Shown here one piece after another: positions 11,386-22,183 of a stretch of 64,000 bases of DNA. The notes under the pieces were generated by a model. It was not told where the DNA came from. It saw only the letters and a list, made by a program, of their open reading frames with translations, and searched no databases. Position 1 is the stretch's first letter; every line of letters begins with the position of its first letter. This DNA comes from Lobosporangium transversale (taxonomy: Eukaryota > Mortierellomycota > Mortierellomycetes > Mortierellales > Mortierellaceae), in NCBI RefSeq assembly GCF_002105155.1, contig NW_019029030.1, positions 62,001 through 126,000 of the forward strand, given 5' to 3'. Both the position numbers and the translations under genes were made by a program.

Positions 11386-13550
11386 CTAAGTTGGGATATT
11401 TTTAAAAAGTTTCTCTTTGAGCTCGTCGGTTAAAGTCAAAAGCCGGACTAGCAGTGCCAACTCGAAATCATCTCCACTCATCTCTCCAAGAATAACTCCC
11501 CTCAGGATATGCTCATGATGAGGCATATTTGTAAACGCCTGAAAGAGTGCTTTCTGCGCTGGGAGGCACAAGACATAGTTTATGGCTCCGCGGTTCTTGT
11601 TGAGACGATAGATAAGCCCTAGGTCACGGAAATCCCATTCAAAATCACTACTCTGCGAGTTGTTGCCAAGGAAGACTGTTGCAAGGCTTTTAGCGAACTT
11701 CTTCTTCGATTCATCGCTGCAAGATCTGTAGTACGTCCAAACTACAGTGTGAAACTCGCCTGTTCTCTCAGTTACATACGAATCAATGCTATTTCTTGTG
11801 AGTGGTCTTTCCTCAATTGACCGGATGAGGAACATAAACTCTCGTGGCACACGGTTTGTAATCCTCATTATATCCTGGACAATATCGGGTTGGTTCAGGT
11901 GGACCTCCAACCATTTTGAAAACACTGTCTCGGATAGTGGGCCAACAAAGTACAATAAGGTATTTCGAAGACTGCCTGGCATAATCTCCAATTCATATTT
12001 GGCATGGGCTGTTCCTGTAAATATCGCTCTAGATCCTTTGGATTCAGCTTCCCATCGAGTGAGATCCTTTAGATGGTTCAAGAACAGGTATTTATCTGGC
12101 ACGTACGGCTCTTTTTGGAATAACTTTCCATGTTCGTCGATAATGAATAGTGTTTTGCGTTCCTTCTGTTTGAATAGGTCGAATAATGCGCGACCAGCCG
12201 CAATTGAGCAATCTATAACTTCAGAAGCGTCGAGGAGACTTTCCAGATCAGATGCCGTCAAGATATCCCTGTTGAGAGCGAAGAAGATCCTTAACAGTGC
12301 CTTTGCCGATTTTATTTCCTAGAGCTTGACGAGTAATTGGTTGGAATATCGGTTCAATTTTACTATAACAGTTCTTCAAAGTCTCCAAGAATTGTTCTTT
12401 GCGATCCTCCTCATAATCCTTTAGTCGTTGCTTAATCCCATTAGCCGCGAGCTCAATGCCTTCAATGTCTTCGCCAAAAAAAAAATATTGAATTCCCGTG
12501 GCACACATCCGGTGGCTTTTTGAATCTCGCCTCGTAGCTCATTCAATTGTTGGCGGGCTGTTGGGTGGACCTTATTTATGATCACATCCAGTAGCTTATT
12601 GAAAATATCAGGCGACAGTGGACCAACATACTCGACATAGTGTGGTGCGTCTCTGAGAATGAGCTTTGCAAATCTTACCGTACTGCTAAACACTACTCTC
12701 GCATTATTTGAGTTGTTCCAGGAGTTGAAAGTCTGTAGAGGCCCTAAAAATGGGAACCTTTCGGGCGCAGACTTACTACTTTCTGGAAATAGTGCACCAT
12801 GCTCATCCACGACAAATAATGCCTTTTGACTTCTTGACTGGAGTAGTTCAGCAAAGATACAGGTGGCGCTATTCACATAAGGATCCTTCGATGTTTCAAT
12901 TGCGACCATTTCTTTGAGCTCTGAGGCTGTCAAAATATCTTTGTTGATGGATAAGAAGATTTGACAGATCAGCTTTGATGCGGCAGTTTTAGTGTCACAA
13001 TTGCTAAGCTTACTAGCATCGGCAATATAAAGCACTGGCCAACCATGTGCGTATGCCTTGGCCACAAGGAACCATGAAATGTATGATTTACCGACGCCCG
13101 TTGGACCCGATAAACACTTCTGGACAGACCACTCACTGTTCTCGAGCTCATTCCATAGCTTCATCATCTGTTCGGTCACAAAAAACTCGCGACCTTGGTA
13201 GCCTTTCGCAAAGAATTTTGGGCTCTGACCAAGATCCATTGAAGTAATTCGATCTCCACCCTTCACCGTCAAAAGCAATTGGAACTTGGTGCGGGGTTCT
13301 GGTGCGTACTTGTTATTCTCGATCAAATCCAGTATATGGAGGGGTAAATCTACGGGTTCGCCATCGGCTGCAATATGTCGCTTCCAGGAACGACAGCGCT
13401 TTGCAAGGTGCTCTTTGAGCATATAAGAATAGCGAGACTGACGTGAGTATGAAATAAACAAACTTCCTCAAGAATCATCAAAACTATGAGTGGGATGAAC
13501 TCACCTTTTTCGTCTTCTGTGTCTTCTAGGTTCCTTTTTGGACTTCTTGG
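11386..13550 (-). pseudogene. Broken CRN-type P-loop NTPase locus (two joined NTPase halves)
   Basis: Minus-strand remnant of a Crinkler-type effector. The first module (open from 13461) has the conserved block before the NTPase, Walker A GPTGVGKS at about 13107-13084 and a Walker B-like ALFVVDEHG. Its frame slips at a homopolymer near 12478-12487 (ten T on the minus strand). It then abuts, out of frame near 12290-12310, a second copy of the same domain that has lost its Walker A but keeps TLFIIDEHG (11386-12261). The protein ends soon after the NTPase, where a nuclease domain would be expected. A short basic exon may lie at 13549-13502. No CRN N-terminal header is visible. In CRN proteins the NTPase is thought to act with a C-terminal nuclease. 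I call it non-functional unless the indels are assembly errors. Confidence 0.75.
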
Positions 13551-13684
13551 GGCTGTTTAAAATCCACGCAAAAAACAACAAGAGGATAGTTAGATAGGCC
13601 TTGATAAAAGTACCTGTATGCGATAGGGGAACCGAAATAAACTTAGCAAAAAGCCTCACGAGAGGACAGTGAAGGTCAGAGCAT

Positions 13685-13744
13685 ACGCACGGGCCATGGG
13701 GGCAACTTTTCAAATTCTTTTTATAAGAAATTCAAAGTCGTCCC
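13685..13744 (-). repeat. 51-bp-core inverted-repeat element, copy b (degenerate)
   Basis: Core 13698-13744, the most diverged of the four copies (internal deletion, several substitutions). On the minus strand it reads CTTATAAAAAG followed by CCATGGCCCGTGCG. It sits just upstream of the CRN-type locus in the same orientation, so it could supply its promoter TATA box. Confidence 0.7.
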
Positions 13745-14106
13745 TGAAGTGTAAATATAACGTAATAAAGCCTATTTGGCTTCATAAAGCATTTTTTATT
13801 TTTATTTTTTTAAACATTGTTCCAATGATGTGTCCAATGCGCCGAGCCTCATCAATACGACGAGAGACAACAACGATGCGACTCTTCCCGAAACTATCAA
13901 GGCTATCAAGCGCTCTATGATCGGAAATATTGATAGGTATTTTTAAACAGTCTTTATCCATAATAAATGACTCGAAAACAGAACTTGTAATGTCCCTCCA
14001 GACTATGAAGAGCTTAATTCAAACAATGTGATTATGTGGGTTTTATCATGAAGAACTGTTTTATTTGAGCAAAATACGTTGGTGTATTTTTCATAATGAT
14101 CGAGTA
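13745..14106. other. Spacer between the two CRN loci
   Basis: No supported gene. The minus strand from about 13924 to 13805 stays open and reads like protein (for example FGKSRIVVVSRRIDEARR), but has no start and no flanking splice sites I can defend. It may be a remnant of a third effector or NTPase fragment. Confidence 0.35.
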
Positions 14107-15948
14107 CTACGATTGAGTTCCTGAGGCACGCCTCTTGTTCGCTGAAGCTGATGCTGAAGCTGATGCTGAAGATGAACGTGAGACTACAGGGCTATTATAG
14201 CTGAATCTATTTACAATCTCATCTTTCATGCGATCGTACAGAGAAAGAACATAACAAAAGAGAGTTTCTGCATCCTCTCTTAGCGTCTCCTCCTCCTTGA
14301 GTCTTAGATCTCTCAAAACCTCCTTGGCTTTGTACATCAATGAGTCGTCTTCCTCCATCGTGCACTCTACGAAAGTCCATTTGAATGCGTCGGTTACAAT
14401 GCCGAATGACTTGATGCGTGTGGCGGGCCTCTCTTGTCCATCGTCATCCGCCTCAGTCCGCTTTCGTTTTTTTTGTTGAAGTGCGACGTCGAGCTGTACT
14501 ATATTTTGAGCCATACCTTTCACATGATCGTCCTTTTTCACCTCCGTGACTCCAAGAACTTGCGACTGGTGGATACGATCCAACACAGCAAAATCCACCG
14601 GTCCATGTCCCCGTAGGCCGGTTATCAGTTCTTGTTGCTCAAGATACATATCCGCTTTGTAGAACTGCATGGCTCCAACCATGAAAGAGTCGACGATCGA
14701 GTTCCTTGTGAACTCGCTAGAGCTAGGACCAAAAATGTAGGCCTCGTTTTTCCGGCTGCATTCTTTGATTATTTCCTCCAACATCAGCTTCTCATCGTCA
14801 GTCATCGCCCTTGGTTCAATATCAAACAGTGGGAGAAACTCAGGGCCTTTACCGACGTTGTATTCTTCCATCACTTCTTTCCAAGTGAATTTCGAAAAAC
14901 TCTTTCCAGGATTGTCCAGGGATATGACAAGGTTTTTCCAGCTACTCTCCTTTGCAATCGCCAAAATAGACCGAAGTTGGGGATCGCTAATGAGCATTGT
15001 CGGTATTGAGCTACCCGGCAGATGCAAGAATATCTTGAGGTCCTTGTCCTCAGCAAACTGGTCAAAGTACTTCTCAAGGAAAAGATGAAATTCAGCGAGA
15101 GTTGCCGTCTTGGTATCCGTCACGAAGGTGCAAACAATCTTCTTTCCTCCTCTTTTGTCGATGATTCTCAATGCTGCAACGCAATAGAATGCAAAAAATA
15201 AAAATAAAAATAAAAAAGACATAAAAAGTGGTTATAATTCCGTCTTTCCAAGCTGTAACGATAAAAAAAATTGCTAATTCATTCTATCCACATCTATCCA
15301 CACTTACATATGGAGGTATTCTTCGTCAATGCCTCGAGGTCCGACAGCTGTTTACGCAAAGCTGCAATCTCGGGGTGTTGGGTATCTAGGTTGAACAACA
15401 GGTAATGGAGCAGGAACTAGTTGATTAATTAAGATACATCCCAAACATAAAGGGTTATCTTTCAGAAGTCAAATCAATGACGTCATGAAAGAAAATAAGC
15501 TTCATCAATTTGAAAATATCAGTCCATCAAGAGCTAAATACATACCTTGCGGCGGCAGCTTGACAATGATGTGAATATGACCTTTTGCTGCACCGTTTGG
15601 AAAATAAGTGCTGAGTTCTTCAAGTTCATCGAGCGCTACAAGCGATTCTTCGGATAATGTTTCCAATCCTTTCTTCGTTGTGCCGCCGGGGATGAGCTTG
15701 AGAGTGAGCTGGTCAGCGTCGATATCCTTAAATGCATTGGATTTCCGTGCCTTGATGGCTTGCTGGAGTTCGCCGACCGAACAATTGGAAGGAATCTTTA
15801 CAGGAAAAGGCGTTGCTTCTCCCTCAACAATGCAAAAAATCTTTAGTTCAGTTCGCTCAGGGATTTTAGGCCCACTGGTGCTTGAACCCTCTTCATACAG
15901 ATTAGATCGAGGTGATACGTTTCGAGATGATGTTCCGGTCTTTCTCAT
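14107..15948 (-). CDS. Crinkler (CRN) protein with PD-(D/E)XK nuclease-like C-terminus
   Basis: Three exons: 15948-15546, 15385-15308, 15173-14107 (515 residues). An in-frame ATG at 15975 is an alternative start. Exon 1 carries the CRN N-terminal ubiquitin-like header (LKIFCIVEGEATPFPVKI ... FKDIDADQLTLKLIPGG). Exon 2 is a short helix. Exon 3 begins with the conserved LRIIDKRGG block and contains GHGPVDF, then about 14 residues on VTEVKK, spacing that fits a PD-(D/E)XK active site (D, E and K present). A lysine/arginine-rich KKRKR follows. The C-terminus is serine/alanine-rich. CRN proteins are described as intracellular effectors or toxins that act on host or competitor nuclei. All catalytic-type residues and the frame appear intact, unlike the neighbour at 11386. 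There is no secretion signal. Confidence 0.8.
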
Positions 15949-16234
15949 TGTGATTTCAAACCTTTTTAAAAACAAGGATGAAATGGACAGAAGGCAGAAA
16001 ATAGGAAAAGTTTGATAAAAATGTTAAAGGATGTTAATTCAGTAGCAGGATGCTTCAAAATTGTGACAATGTAGGCTGTGAAGATGAAGTTGAGGGAGGA
16101 AAAAAAAAGTTGTTTGCGTGACGAAGGAAAGGAGTGACAATTGTTCCTTTTAAGCCAGGACTGAGGAATATTTTTTCTTTATATTGTCGTTCTGGTGAGC
16201 GACCACCAGAGCCATGCCGCGGTAGAATGTTTAG

Positions 16235-16300
16235 CCGGGGGCGACTTTGGATTTCATCTCTATAAAAGAATTTGAAAAGTCGCCCCCATGGTCCGTGCAC
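16235..16300 (+). repeat. 51-bp-core inverted-repeat element, copy c
   Basis: Core 16237-16287 with 12-bp inverted ends GGGGGCGACTTT and AAAGTCGCCCCC, internal TCTATAAAAGAA, then CCATGGTCCGTGCAC. Oriented toward the KilA-C-like and primase-helicase genes. The internal TATA motif makes a promoter role plausible. Confidence 0.85.
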
Positions 16301-16650
16301 AGACCCCATCTGCGCCGCCGTGTCACCACATCTGATAAAGTCCTGCAGATGGGGCGGTGTGGCTTTTTTTTAAATAAAGAGCATAAGGTCAAAGGGTCAT
16401 GCGATTTATTTTCCATCCAATGAAATCATGCCATCTCATCTCTTTTCCTTATCACATCACAAAATGTTAAAACACTTTCATCGCCATGAGAAACATCCAT
16501 TTTATTCCTTTCCTTCCTCCATCCCTTTCCCTTCGCTCCCTGAATTCCTCCACCAGGTCGCTATAAACCAAGACAACCAGTACGTACATGCTTTCTGCGC
16601 GCACCAATGAAGCTTGCTCTTAAACTAATACTCTCCAATTCATAAACAGT

Positions 16651-17209
16651 GCGCGAAGAACCCACTACCATCGAGATACTGCGCAAGCGGCTTGCTGCTA
16701 TTTCGCTTGAACTCGCAGATGCAAAGGACGATCTTGAAATATCACAGGCACAACTTGAGGGCACCCTATCCTGTCTTTCTGAAACTCAACTTGAGCTGAA
16801 GAACACTAAGGATGCTCTTGCCAATAGCGAGCGTGCACGCCTGGAGGCCAACCGTGACCGAGTGTTGAGTCGCCCTTATGGAAAGCAGGAGGTCTTTGCT
16901 ATTTTGAAGTTCCAGCAGCCTCAGCCATTGCCTATTGGAGGCTATCGTCTCTTTGCGCTGCAGCGCAAGGCTGTCGATCGTACCTTGGACCAGTTCATTG
17001 CTGACAATCCTGACCTCGACCCCGTTGAGATTGCAGAGTTGCGATCTGATCGTTCTCCAAGAGGCGAAAACGTTTACCTACAGATGAAAGATGACGTTGC
17101 ACCAATCGACTTCAGCCGCCGCAACTTCGTTCTCAAGGATAGCAAGACTGAGGAGGAGATGATCGTTTATGTTCAAAAGGTCTTTAACACTCATACTCAG
17201 GAAAAATAA
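16651..17209 (+). CDS. Coiled-coil protein with KilA-N-associated C-terminal-like domain
   Basis: Open for 186 codons to TAA at 17209, but the frame starts at GTG with no early ATG. The real 5' end is probably an upstream exon joined at AAACAG (acceptor at 16650; a good donor GTACGT is at about 16579), or it has been lost. The first about 70 residues form a heptad-like coiled coil (LRKRLAAISLELADAKDDLE). The C-terminal about 100 residues (EVFAILKFQQP ... YRLFALQRKAVDRTL ... TEEEMIVYVQKVF) resemble the DUF3627-type domain that follows KilA-N in large DNA viruses. The next gene begins only about 90 bp downstream on the same strand. The role could be DNA binding or regulation. The domain call is from memory of the family pattern and needs a profile search. 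Confidence 0.5.
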
Positions 17210-17302
17210 GAATCATTCCCATGATAGTCTATTGTTCACTCGATAACAAAATAAAATGAAATTGCTACTCATATACTATAAACTATCAACATATTACCTA
17301 CT

Positions 17303-20300
17303 ATGTCTGAAAATACAAACCGGACTTACAAAAAATTTGAATCAGTTTACTTTGCTGCTGACAAGAAGCAAACCTTGGGTCCACAAGCAAGGGCTCACGA
17401 ATGGGCTGATGCGAACAGTAATACTTTCTTTGTGATGTACGAAAGTGGCCTTTCTCCGGATGGCAAGAAGTCGTCTTATGAGTTTGCAAGCTACAAGGAT
17501 CTACCTACATTTTTGGATATATATAACAAACTCCCGAACCCTTACAGATGCTTTTTCGAGCAAATCCGAGAAGGAAATCCCTGTTGTGAGTACTACGACA
17601 TTGACTGGAAACTTACTACGACCTCCAAGGGAAACACCGATCCTCCTTCACTCGAAGACGGCGCTAGTCCACTCGTCCCTAGCGAGGGCATCGATGCTAT
17701 TGCGCAACTTGAAAGACGAGTGTTTGGTGAGTTTCTTGCTGCTCGCAACCAATATGCACCGAAATATCCCATCACCGAGAATCAATGCCGAATCTTGACT
17801 TCATCCACTCATAAAAAGATATCATTGCATGTCATGATACCAACGTACACATTCGAGAACAATCACAGACACCTTCGGACATTCCTGCTTGATTTTTTCA
17901 AGGATATCAAAGCTGACCAGGATCAGAATGAAGGTAATCTGCTCAAGTACATTGATTCAGGTGTATACTCAAGAAGCAGAAGCATCCGATGTCTCGGAAG
18001 CTCGAAACGTAGAGACATAACCAGACGTTTCATCCGTACCCCATGGCATCAGCCATCTATGCATGCATTGGATGCAGAATTTTTCATCACCAATGTTCAG
18101 CCCAATAGTATCAAAGTGGAAAAATCTCCAGCTGCCGACAGGTTCTCAAGGCGCCAGCGTAACCAGATACCGTCAATTTCAGCAGCACTTGGAGATGCAT
18201 CTAGAGATATGACATTACCACACCAGTTGTCCGTATCTGTCGTCTCTGATGCTGTACATAGAATATTTGCACAATACAAGCATGCAAACCTATACAGAAT
18301 ACAGTATGATGGCCAAGGTGGGATCTATAAGCTGCAACGAGTTCAATCTGGTCAATGCGATGTATGCAAGAGAAGACATGACAACGAGAATGGCTATCTT
18401 CAAGTGAGTCGAAATGGAAGAGTGACGCTGTATTGCTACAGAGCTATTGCCGAGGGTTTATCCCGCAATATCCTCGTCGGGGAATTGGATTTCGGCGAAA
18501 AGATTGTCCTGAGACAACATCTTGCTACGTTGGACACAGATCAGCACTTGCATCCAGGCGAAGTGTATGCGTCACCCTACATCAAATACCACAAATCACC
18601 GATGAGTCTCTTGATAAGGAGCGAGACTGGCACTGGAAAAACGACATTCTTGGAGCAGTTTATTCAAATGAACCCAAAGTTGACGTATCTTGCAATATCT
18701 CCAAGACAGACACTAGCCTCCAGTCTAGAGAAGAGACTCGGGTTTAAAAGCTATTTGGATTTTCCCTCCACTTATATCAAAGGTCAGAAGATTGTCATAC
18801 AAGCCGAATCTTTACATAAACTGGATCTTGCATACTACACCATGGATGTTGTTCTGGTTCTGGATGAAGTGTCATCTATCTTTGATCAGATGACAAGTGT
18901 CGCCACCATGAGGGGCTTCCACAAGGCCAATAATGATATATTACGAGACTTCATTAAGGTATCCAGGAAGGTGATTGCCTGGATGCTGATCTAACAGACC
19001 GAGACGTTCAGGTATCAAGGAGCTTCGAGATGATGTCCACGTTATCCATAATACATTCAAGCCACAGCAAGGAGATCTCGTCTCTCTTTATGAGAATGAG
19101 GCTTCTCTGAAGTTAAAGGTTATTAACTTAGTCAAGTCTGGAAAGAAAGTGTGGATATGTAGCACACAGAAGGCTGAAGATGCTGAAAGTTTACATAGTG
19201 AATTGAAGGATATGGGGTTCATTGGGATGTGCATCACTGCGAATTCCCTGGAGTTGGAGAAGAGAGCATTTGCACAGAATATTAATGAAATCGCACCAAC
19301 TCTCGACTATTTTATTCATACTCCAACCATCACAGTTGGGCTTGATTGTAACATGCAACACTTTGATTATGTTGCAGGATTTTTCATGTCACAAAGTAAA
19401 GTCAATGTAGAGACATGTAGGCAAATGCTCAGAAGAGTACGGCACGTCCAGCAAAAAGAATACCTTGTCTATATCAGCAATTCAATAAACAATCTTCCAA
19501 CAACACACAACGAAATAGTCAGGTATCTTTGCAGCCAAGAGGTTCAAATCAAGGGATGCGCTATGGATACGAATGGCTTTCCGTTTGATCTGAGGGTAGG
19601 GCAAGGTCCTGGAGTGAAGCATGATGTTGGCGATATTTACTACACAATATTCATCAATGCACTGATAAAGAAGCATCTATCAATGAATGATTTTCTTCAG
19701 CGTTTCATTGCTCAAATGGTTCAGGCTGGCTGCAGAGTTGTTGGGCTATCTAATCAGCCCAAGGACCTTAAGGTTTCTGAATCTCTGAAACAGAGGACAG
19801 CCGCCCTACTTCAAGCCAAGTATACAGGGATATCGGAGGCCAAGGTAATTGATTACAAAGAATTACTACGACTGGAGACAAGGTCAGACCTTTCTACTGA
19901 AGAGTATTACGCAGTACAAAAATTCAGGATTATGGACGCCTACGGCATTGAGGACCCATCTATCCTTACGCCTGAATGGGTGAAGACCTACAGTAACCCA
20001 AAAGAGATGAAGGTCTTTCAGAATCTGCGAGCCTTGAAGAACGACCCAGAGTTGAAGATGACAAAGCAGAGCGACTCGTATCCTCTGGGGAAAGATCAAG
20101 AAAGGAGGGACACTGGCGCCATACTACATAGACTACATCAATCAAAGTATACCAAACTAAAGTATGCAAAAGACATCCTCTTTGCCTGTGGTTATGACTC
20201 CCCATTTGATCCCAAATGTAGAGCATCCACTGCTCTCAAATCAAGCCTGGATGAGCAATGGGAATCGCTATCGTCAAACATGCGGAATATTTGCACACAA

Positions 20301-20492
20301 CTTCTAATCCCGTACCCATCTCATAGCAACTGGAACTTCAGAAACCGGCAGAACTTTGTCAACTCTGTCTTGAATGAGGTTTTTGGTATTCATATAGTTG
20401 GAACTAACAAGAAAGCCACAAGCTATCATATAAAATACATGAGGGAAGTAGGGAAGAATTGGGAAGGTTTCTTCAATGATGGAACTAAATGA
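17303..20492 (+). pseudogene. Archaeo-eukaryotic primase fused to UL9-like helicase, two frameshifts
   Basis: Replication protein of about 1060 residues in two open frames, 17303-18994 and 19149-20492. Primase part: YYDID metal-binding motif (97-101), SSTHKKISLH (167-176), DSGVYSRSRSIRCLGSSK (218-235), then a C-C-H-C zinc knuckle (C352, C355, H359, C378), the pattern of herpesvirus UL52-like primases. Helicase part: GTGKT Walker A (443-447) and DEVS motif II (521-524). Later motifs are in the second frame (STQKAEDAESL, QMLRRVRH), as in herpesvirus origin-binding-type SF2 helicases. Two one-base losses, near 18979 and 19012, break the frame between them. No intron I can see rescues it. It is flanked by direct copies c and d of the short repeat. 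It is either a recently dead gene or carries consensus errors. Confidence 0.8.
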
Positions 20493-20560
20493 ATATAACG
20501 GAGGGCTTGAGCAGATTACGATATTGTATTCTTTTTGAAAAGTCATGGATTAATATTTAA

Positions 20561-20627
20561 CCGGGGGCGACTTTGGATTTCATCTCTATAAAAGAATTTG
20601 GAAAGTCGCCCCCATGGTCTGTGCGCG
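20561..20627 (+). repeat. 51-bp-core inverted-repeat element, copy d
   Basis: Core 20563-20613, nearly identical to copy c and in the same orientation. It starts about 70 bp after the primase-helicase stop and ends 36 bp before the stop codon of the transposase, so it separates the two convergent genes. Confidence 0.85.
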
Positions 20628-20662
20628 TCATGGTGGTTTTTGAAAGTACGTGCAATCGGTCT

Positions 20663-22051
20663 CTAGAAGCTGATTTTGGTTCTCCAATAGTCTTGGATGC
20701 ACTGTTTGTAGTTGGAATGCTGTAGAGCCACCCATGTTGCCTCAGAGATATCGAAGCCTTCCCATTGAACCAGAAACTCCATGTCCTCACCTTCTCCGCG
20801 ATGGTCTAAAATCCTAGCAACCTCGTATCCCTCCTGCGCTGTCTCTGCCATAGTCTCATCTGCAGTGTCTAGTGTGTTAGGCTGCGAACTAGCTACAGAT
20901 AGGAACGCTTCTTGTAGTTCTAAAAGACTTCGACCATGATTTAGTTTGACTTTGATGCTGGGAAGCTTCTCATAAGCAACCTGATACTCATTATTGTCTG
21001 GAAAGTCAAACGCATCTTGCATCCAGAATGTGTGGTGCGTCTGAGTGGGGATATTATGGATTGACACGACTCTCTTGATATTCATAAGCAGGCAACAAAG
21101 CTTGAATTGGAGATCAAACGTCTTTGCGTCTGAGAAACGGATGGGAGCGTCGTGTGTGAACTTGGAGAAGGTGGATTGCATGTCTCCAAAGCACCCTTCG
21201 ATGCTTGACCGAAACCCACCAAACGCTTTATTGTAATGTAACTCTTGGTCTGTCATGGCGATCCCCCTAGTCTTGCGCACAGGATAAGAGAAATTTTCGT
21301 AGGACAGTGCATCTGATGGTTCGACAATTTGTCTAACGAACCCACTGTAGCCACCGTCAAGAGCAACACAGTCTAGCTTGTGTATATGCGATGCAATGTT
21401 CATCTTCACAAGCATAGTCCCATCATTGAAATCTCGACAAGGAGCTGGCTTGGATGCAAACAATATGATATTGTTCATGTCTGAACACACTTGAATACGA
21501 AAACCCGACTTCTTGAGTTTATAAGAGTAGAGACTTGGCTTGTCAGCACCGATGTAGCTGACTCTTGTGTCATGTCCGTCTAGACTCAATGTCACATGCT
21601 TGAATGGATCAGGGTTGTTCTTGGCAAGTAGCAATCGTAGCTTCAAACTCGAGCACATATCTCTCATCATTGAGGTTATGTCATCATGTAGTTTCACAGG
21701 GTCCCGAAGATAAAATTCCCTGTGCAAGTCGTAAAAGGACGTCTTTGGTATGAACCTTGACATTGTAGACAATGAATCTCCTGTGATTAGTGCATACAGG
21801 AGCAGAAGACCCTTTTCGACATTACGATATGGGCTACCATAGTCACGCACTCCAAATACTTGTGTCAGAAAAAAGAACGAAGGGATGAATCCTAGACGGT
21901 CAAGCACCATTGACTTGACGTGTGTTACGTCAGATATCTCTTTCATCTCTGTGCGATGAAACTTGGCTTTCTTTATAGCTGGCCACTCCTCTTGCATGAA
22001 CCTCCACTGAGCCTCAACAAGGCGTACATATTCCTCAGAAACAGCGCTCAT
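20663..22051 (-). CDS. Harbinger-like DDE transposase with C-terminal chromodomain
   Basis: Single exon, 462 residues, frame intact. The catalytic triad can be proposed as D158 (SLDGHD), D232 (ALDGGYSG) and E285 (RSSIEGCFGDM); the last has the R-x-x-(V/I)-E-x-x-F-G form of the DDE_Tnp_4/PIF-Harbinger group. Residues about 410-458 form a chromodomain (YEVARILDHRGEGEDMEFLV, QWEGFDISEATWV), which in transposons usually guides insertion to marked chromatin. Its start lies 133 bp from the right-hand 550-bp repeat. It is the obvious candidate to have moved that repeat and perhaps the whole island. The usual second Harbinger protein (Myb/SANT-like) is not visible nearby. Confidence 0.8.
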   Translation of the reverse strand: MSAVSEEYVRLVEAQWRFMQEEWPAIKKAKFHRTEMKEISDVTHVKSMVLDRLGFIPSFFFLTQVFGVRDYGSPYRNVEKGLLLLYALITGDSLSTMSRFIPKTSFYDLHREFYLRDPVKLHDDITSMMRDMCSSLKLRLLLAKNNPDPFKHVTLSLDGHDTRVSYIGADKPSLYSYKLKKSGFRIQVCSDMNNIILFASKPAPCRDFNDGTMLVKMNIASHIHKLDCVALDGGYSGFVRQIVEPSDALSYENFSYPVRKTRGIAMTDQELHYNKAFGGFRSSIEGCFGDMQSTFSKFTHDAPIRFSDAKTFDLQFKLCCLLMNIKRVVSIHNIPTQTHHTFWMQDAFDFPDNNEYQVAYEKLPSIKVKLNHGRSLLELQEAFLSVASSQPNTLDTADETMAETAQEGYEVARILDHRGEGEDMEFLVQWEGFDISEATWVALQHSNYKQCIQDYWRTKISF

Positions 22052-22183
22052 ACAGATATACTCTTTGCAAGCTATTGGATATAAAGCGCTTTATTACAAC
22101 TCCTCTATATTATTCCATGTGTTCACTTTATTTTCATCCTACCTATTCAAATATTCACTTCAATTTACAATCCATCCGAATAT

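Noticed and set aside
18960..19020. Short intron joining the two primase-helicase frames
   Set aside because: The only GT-AG pair giving continuity would be about 41 nt and would remove a conserved helicase-like segment that is still readable in a third frame; frameshifts fit better.
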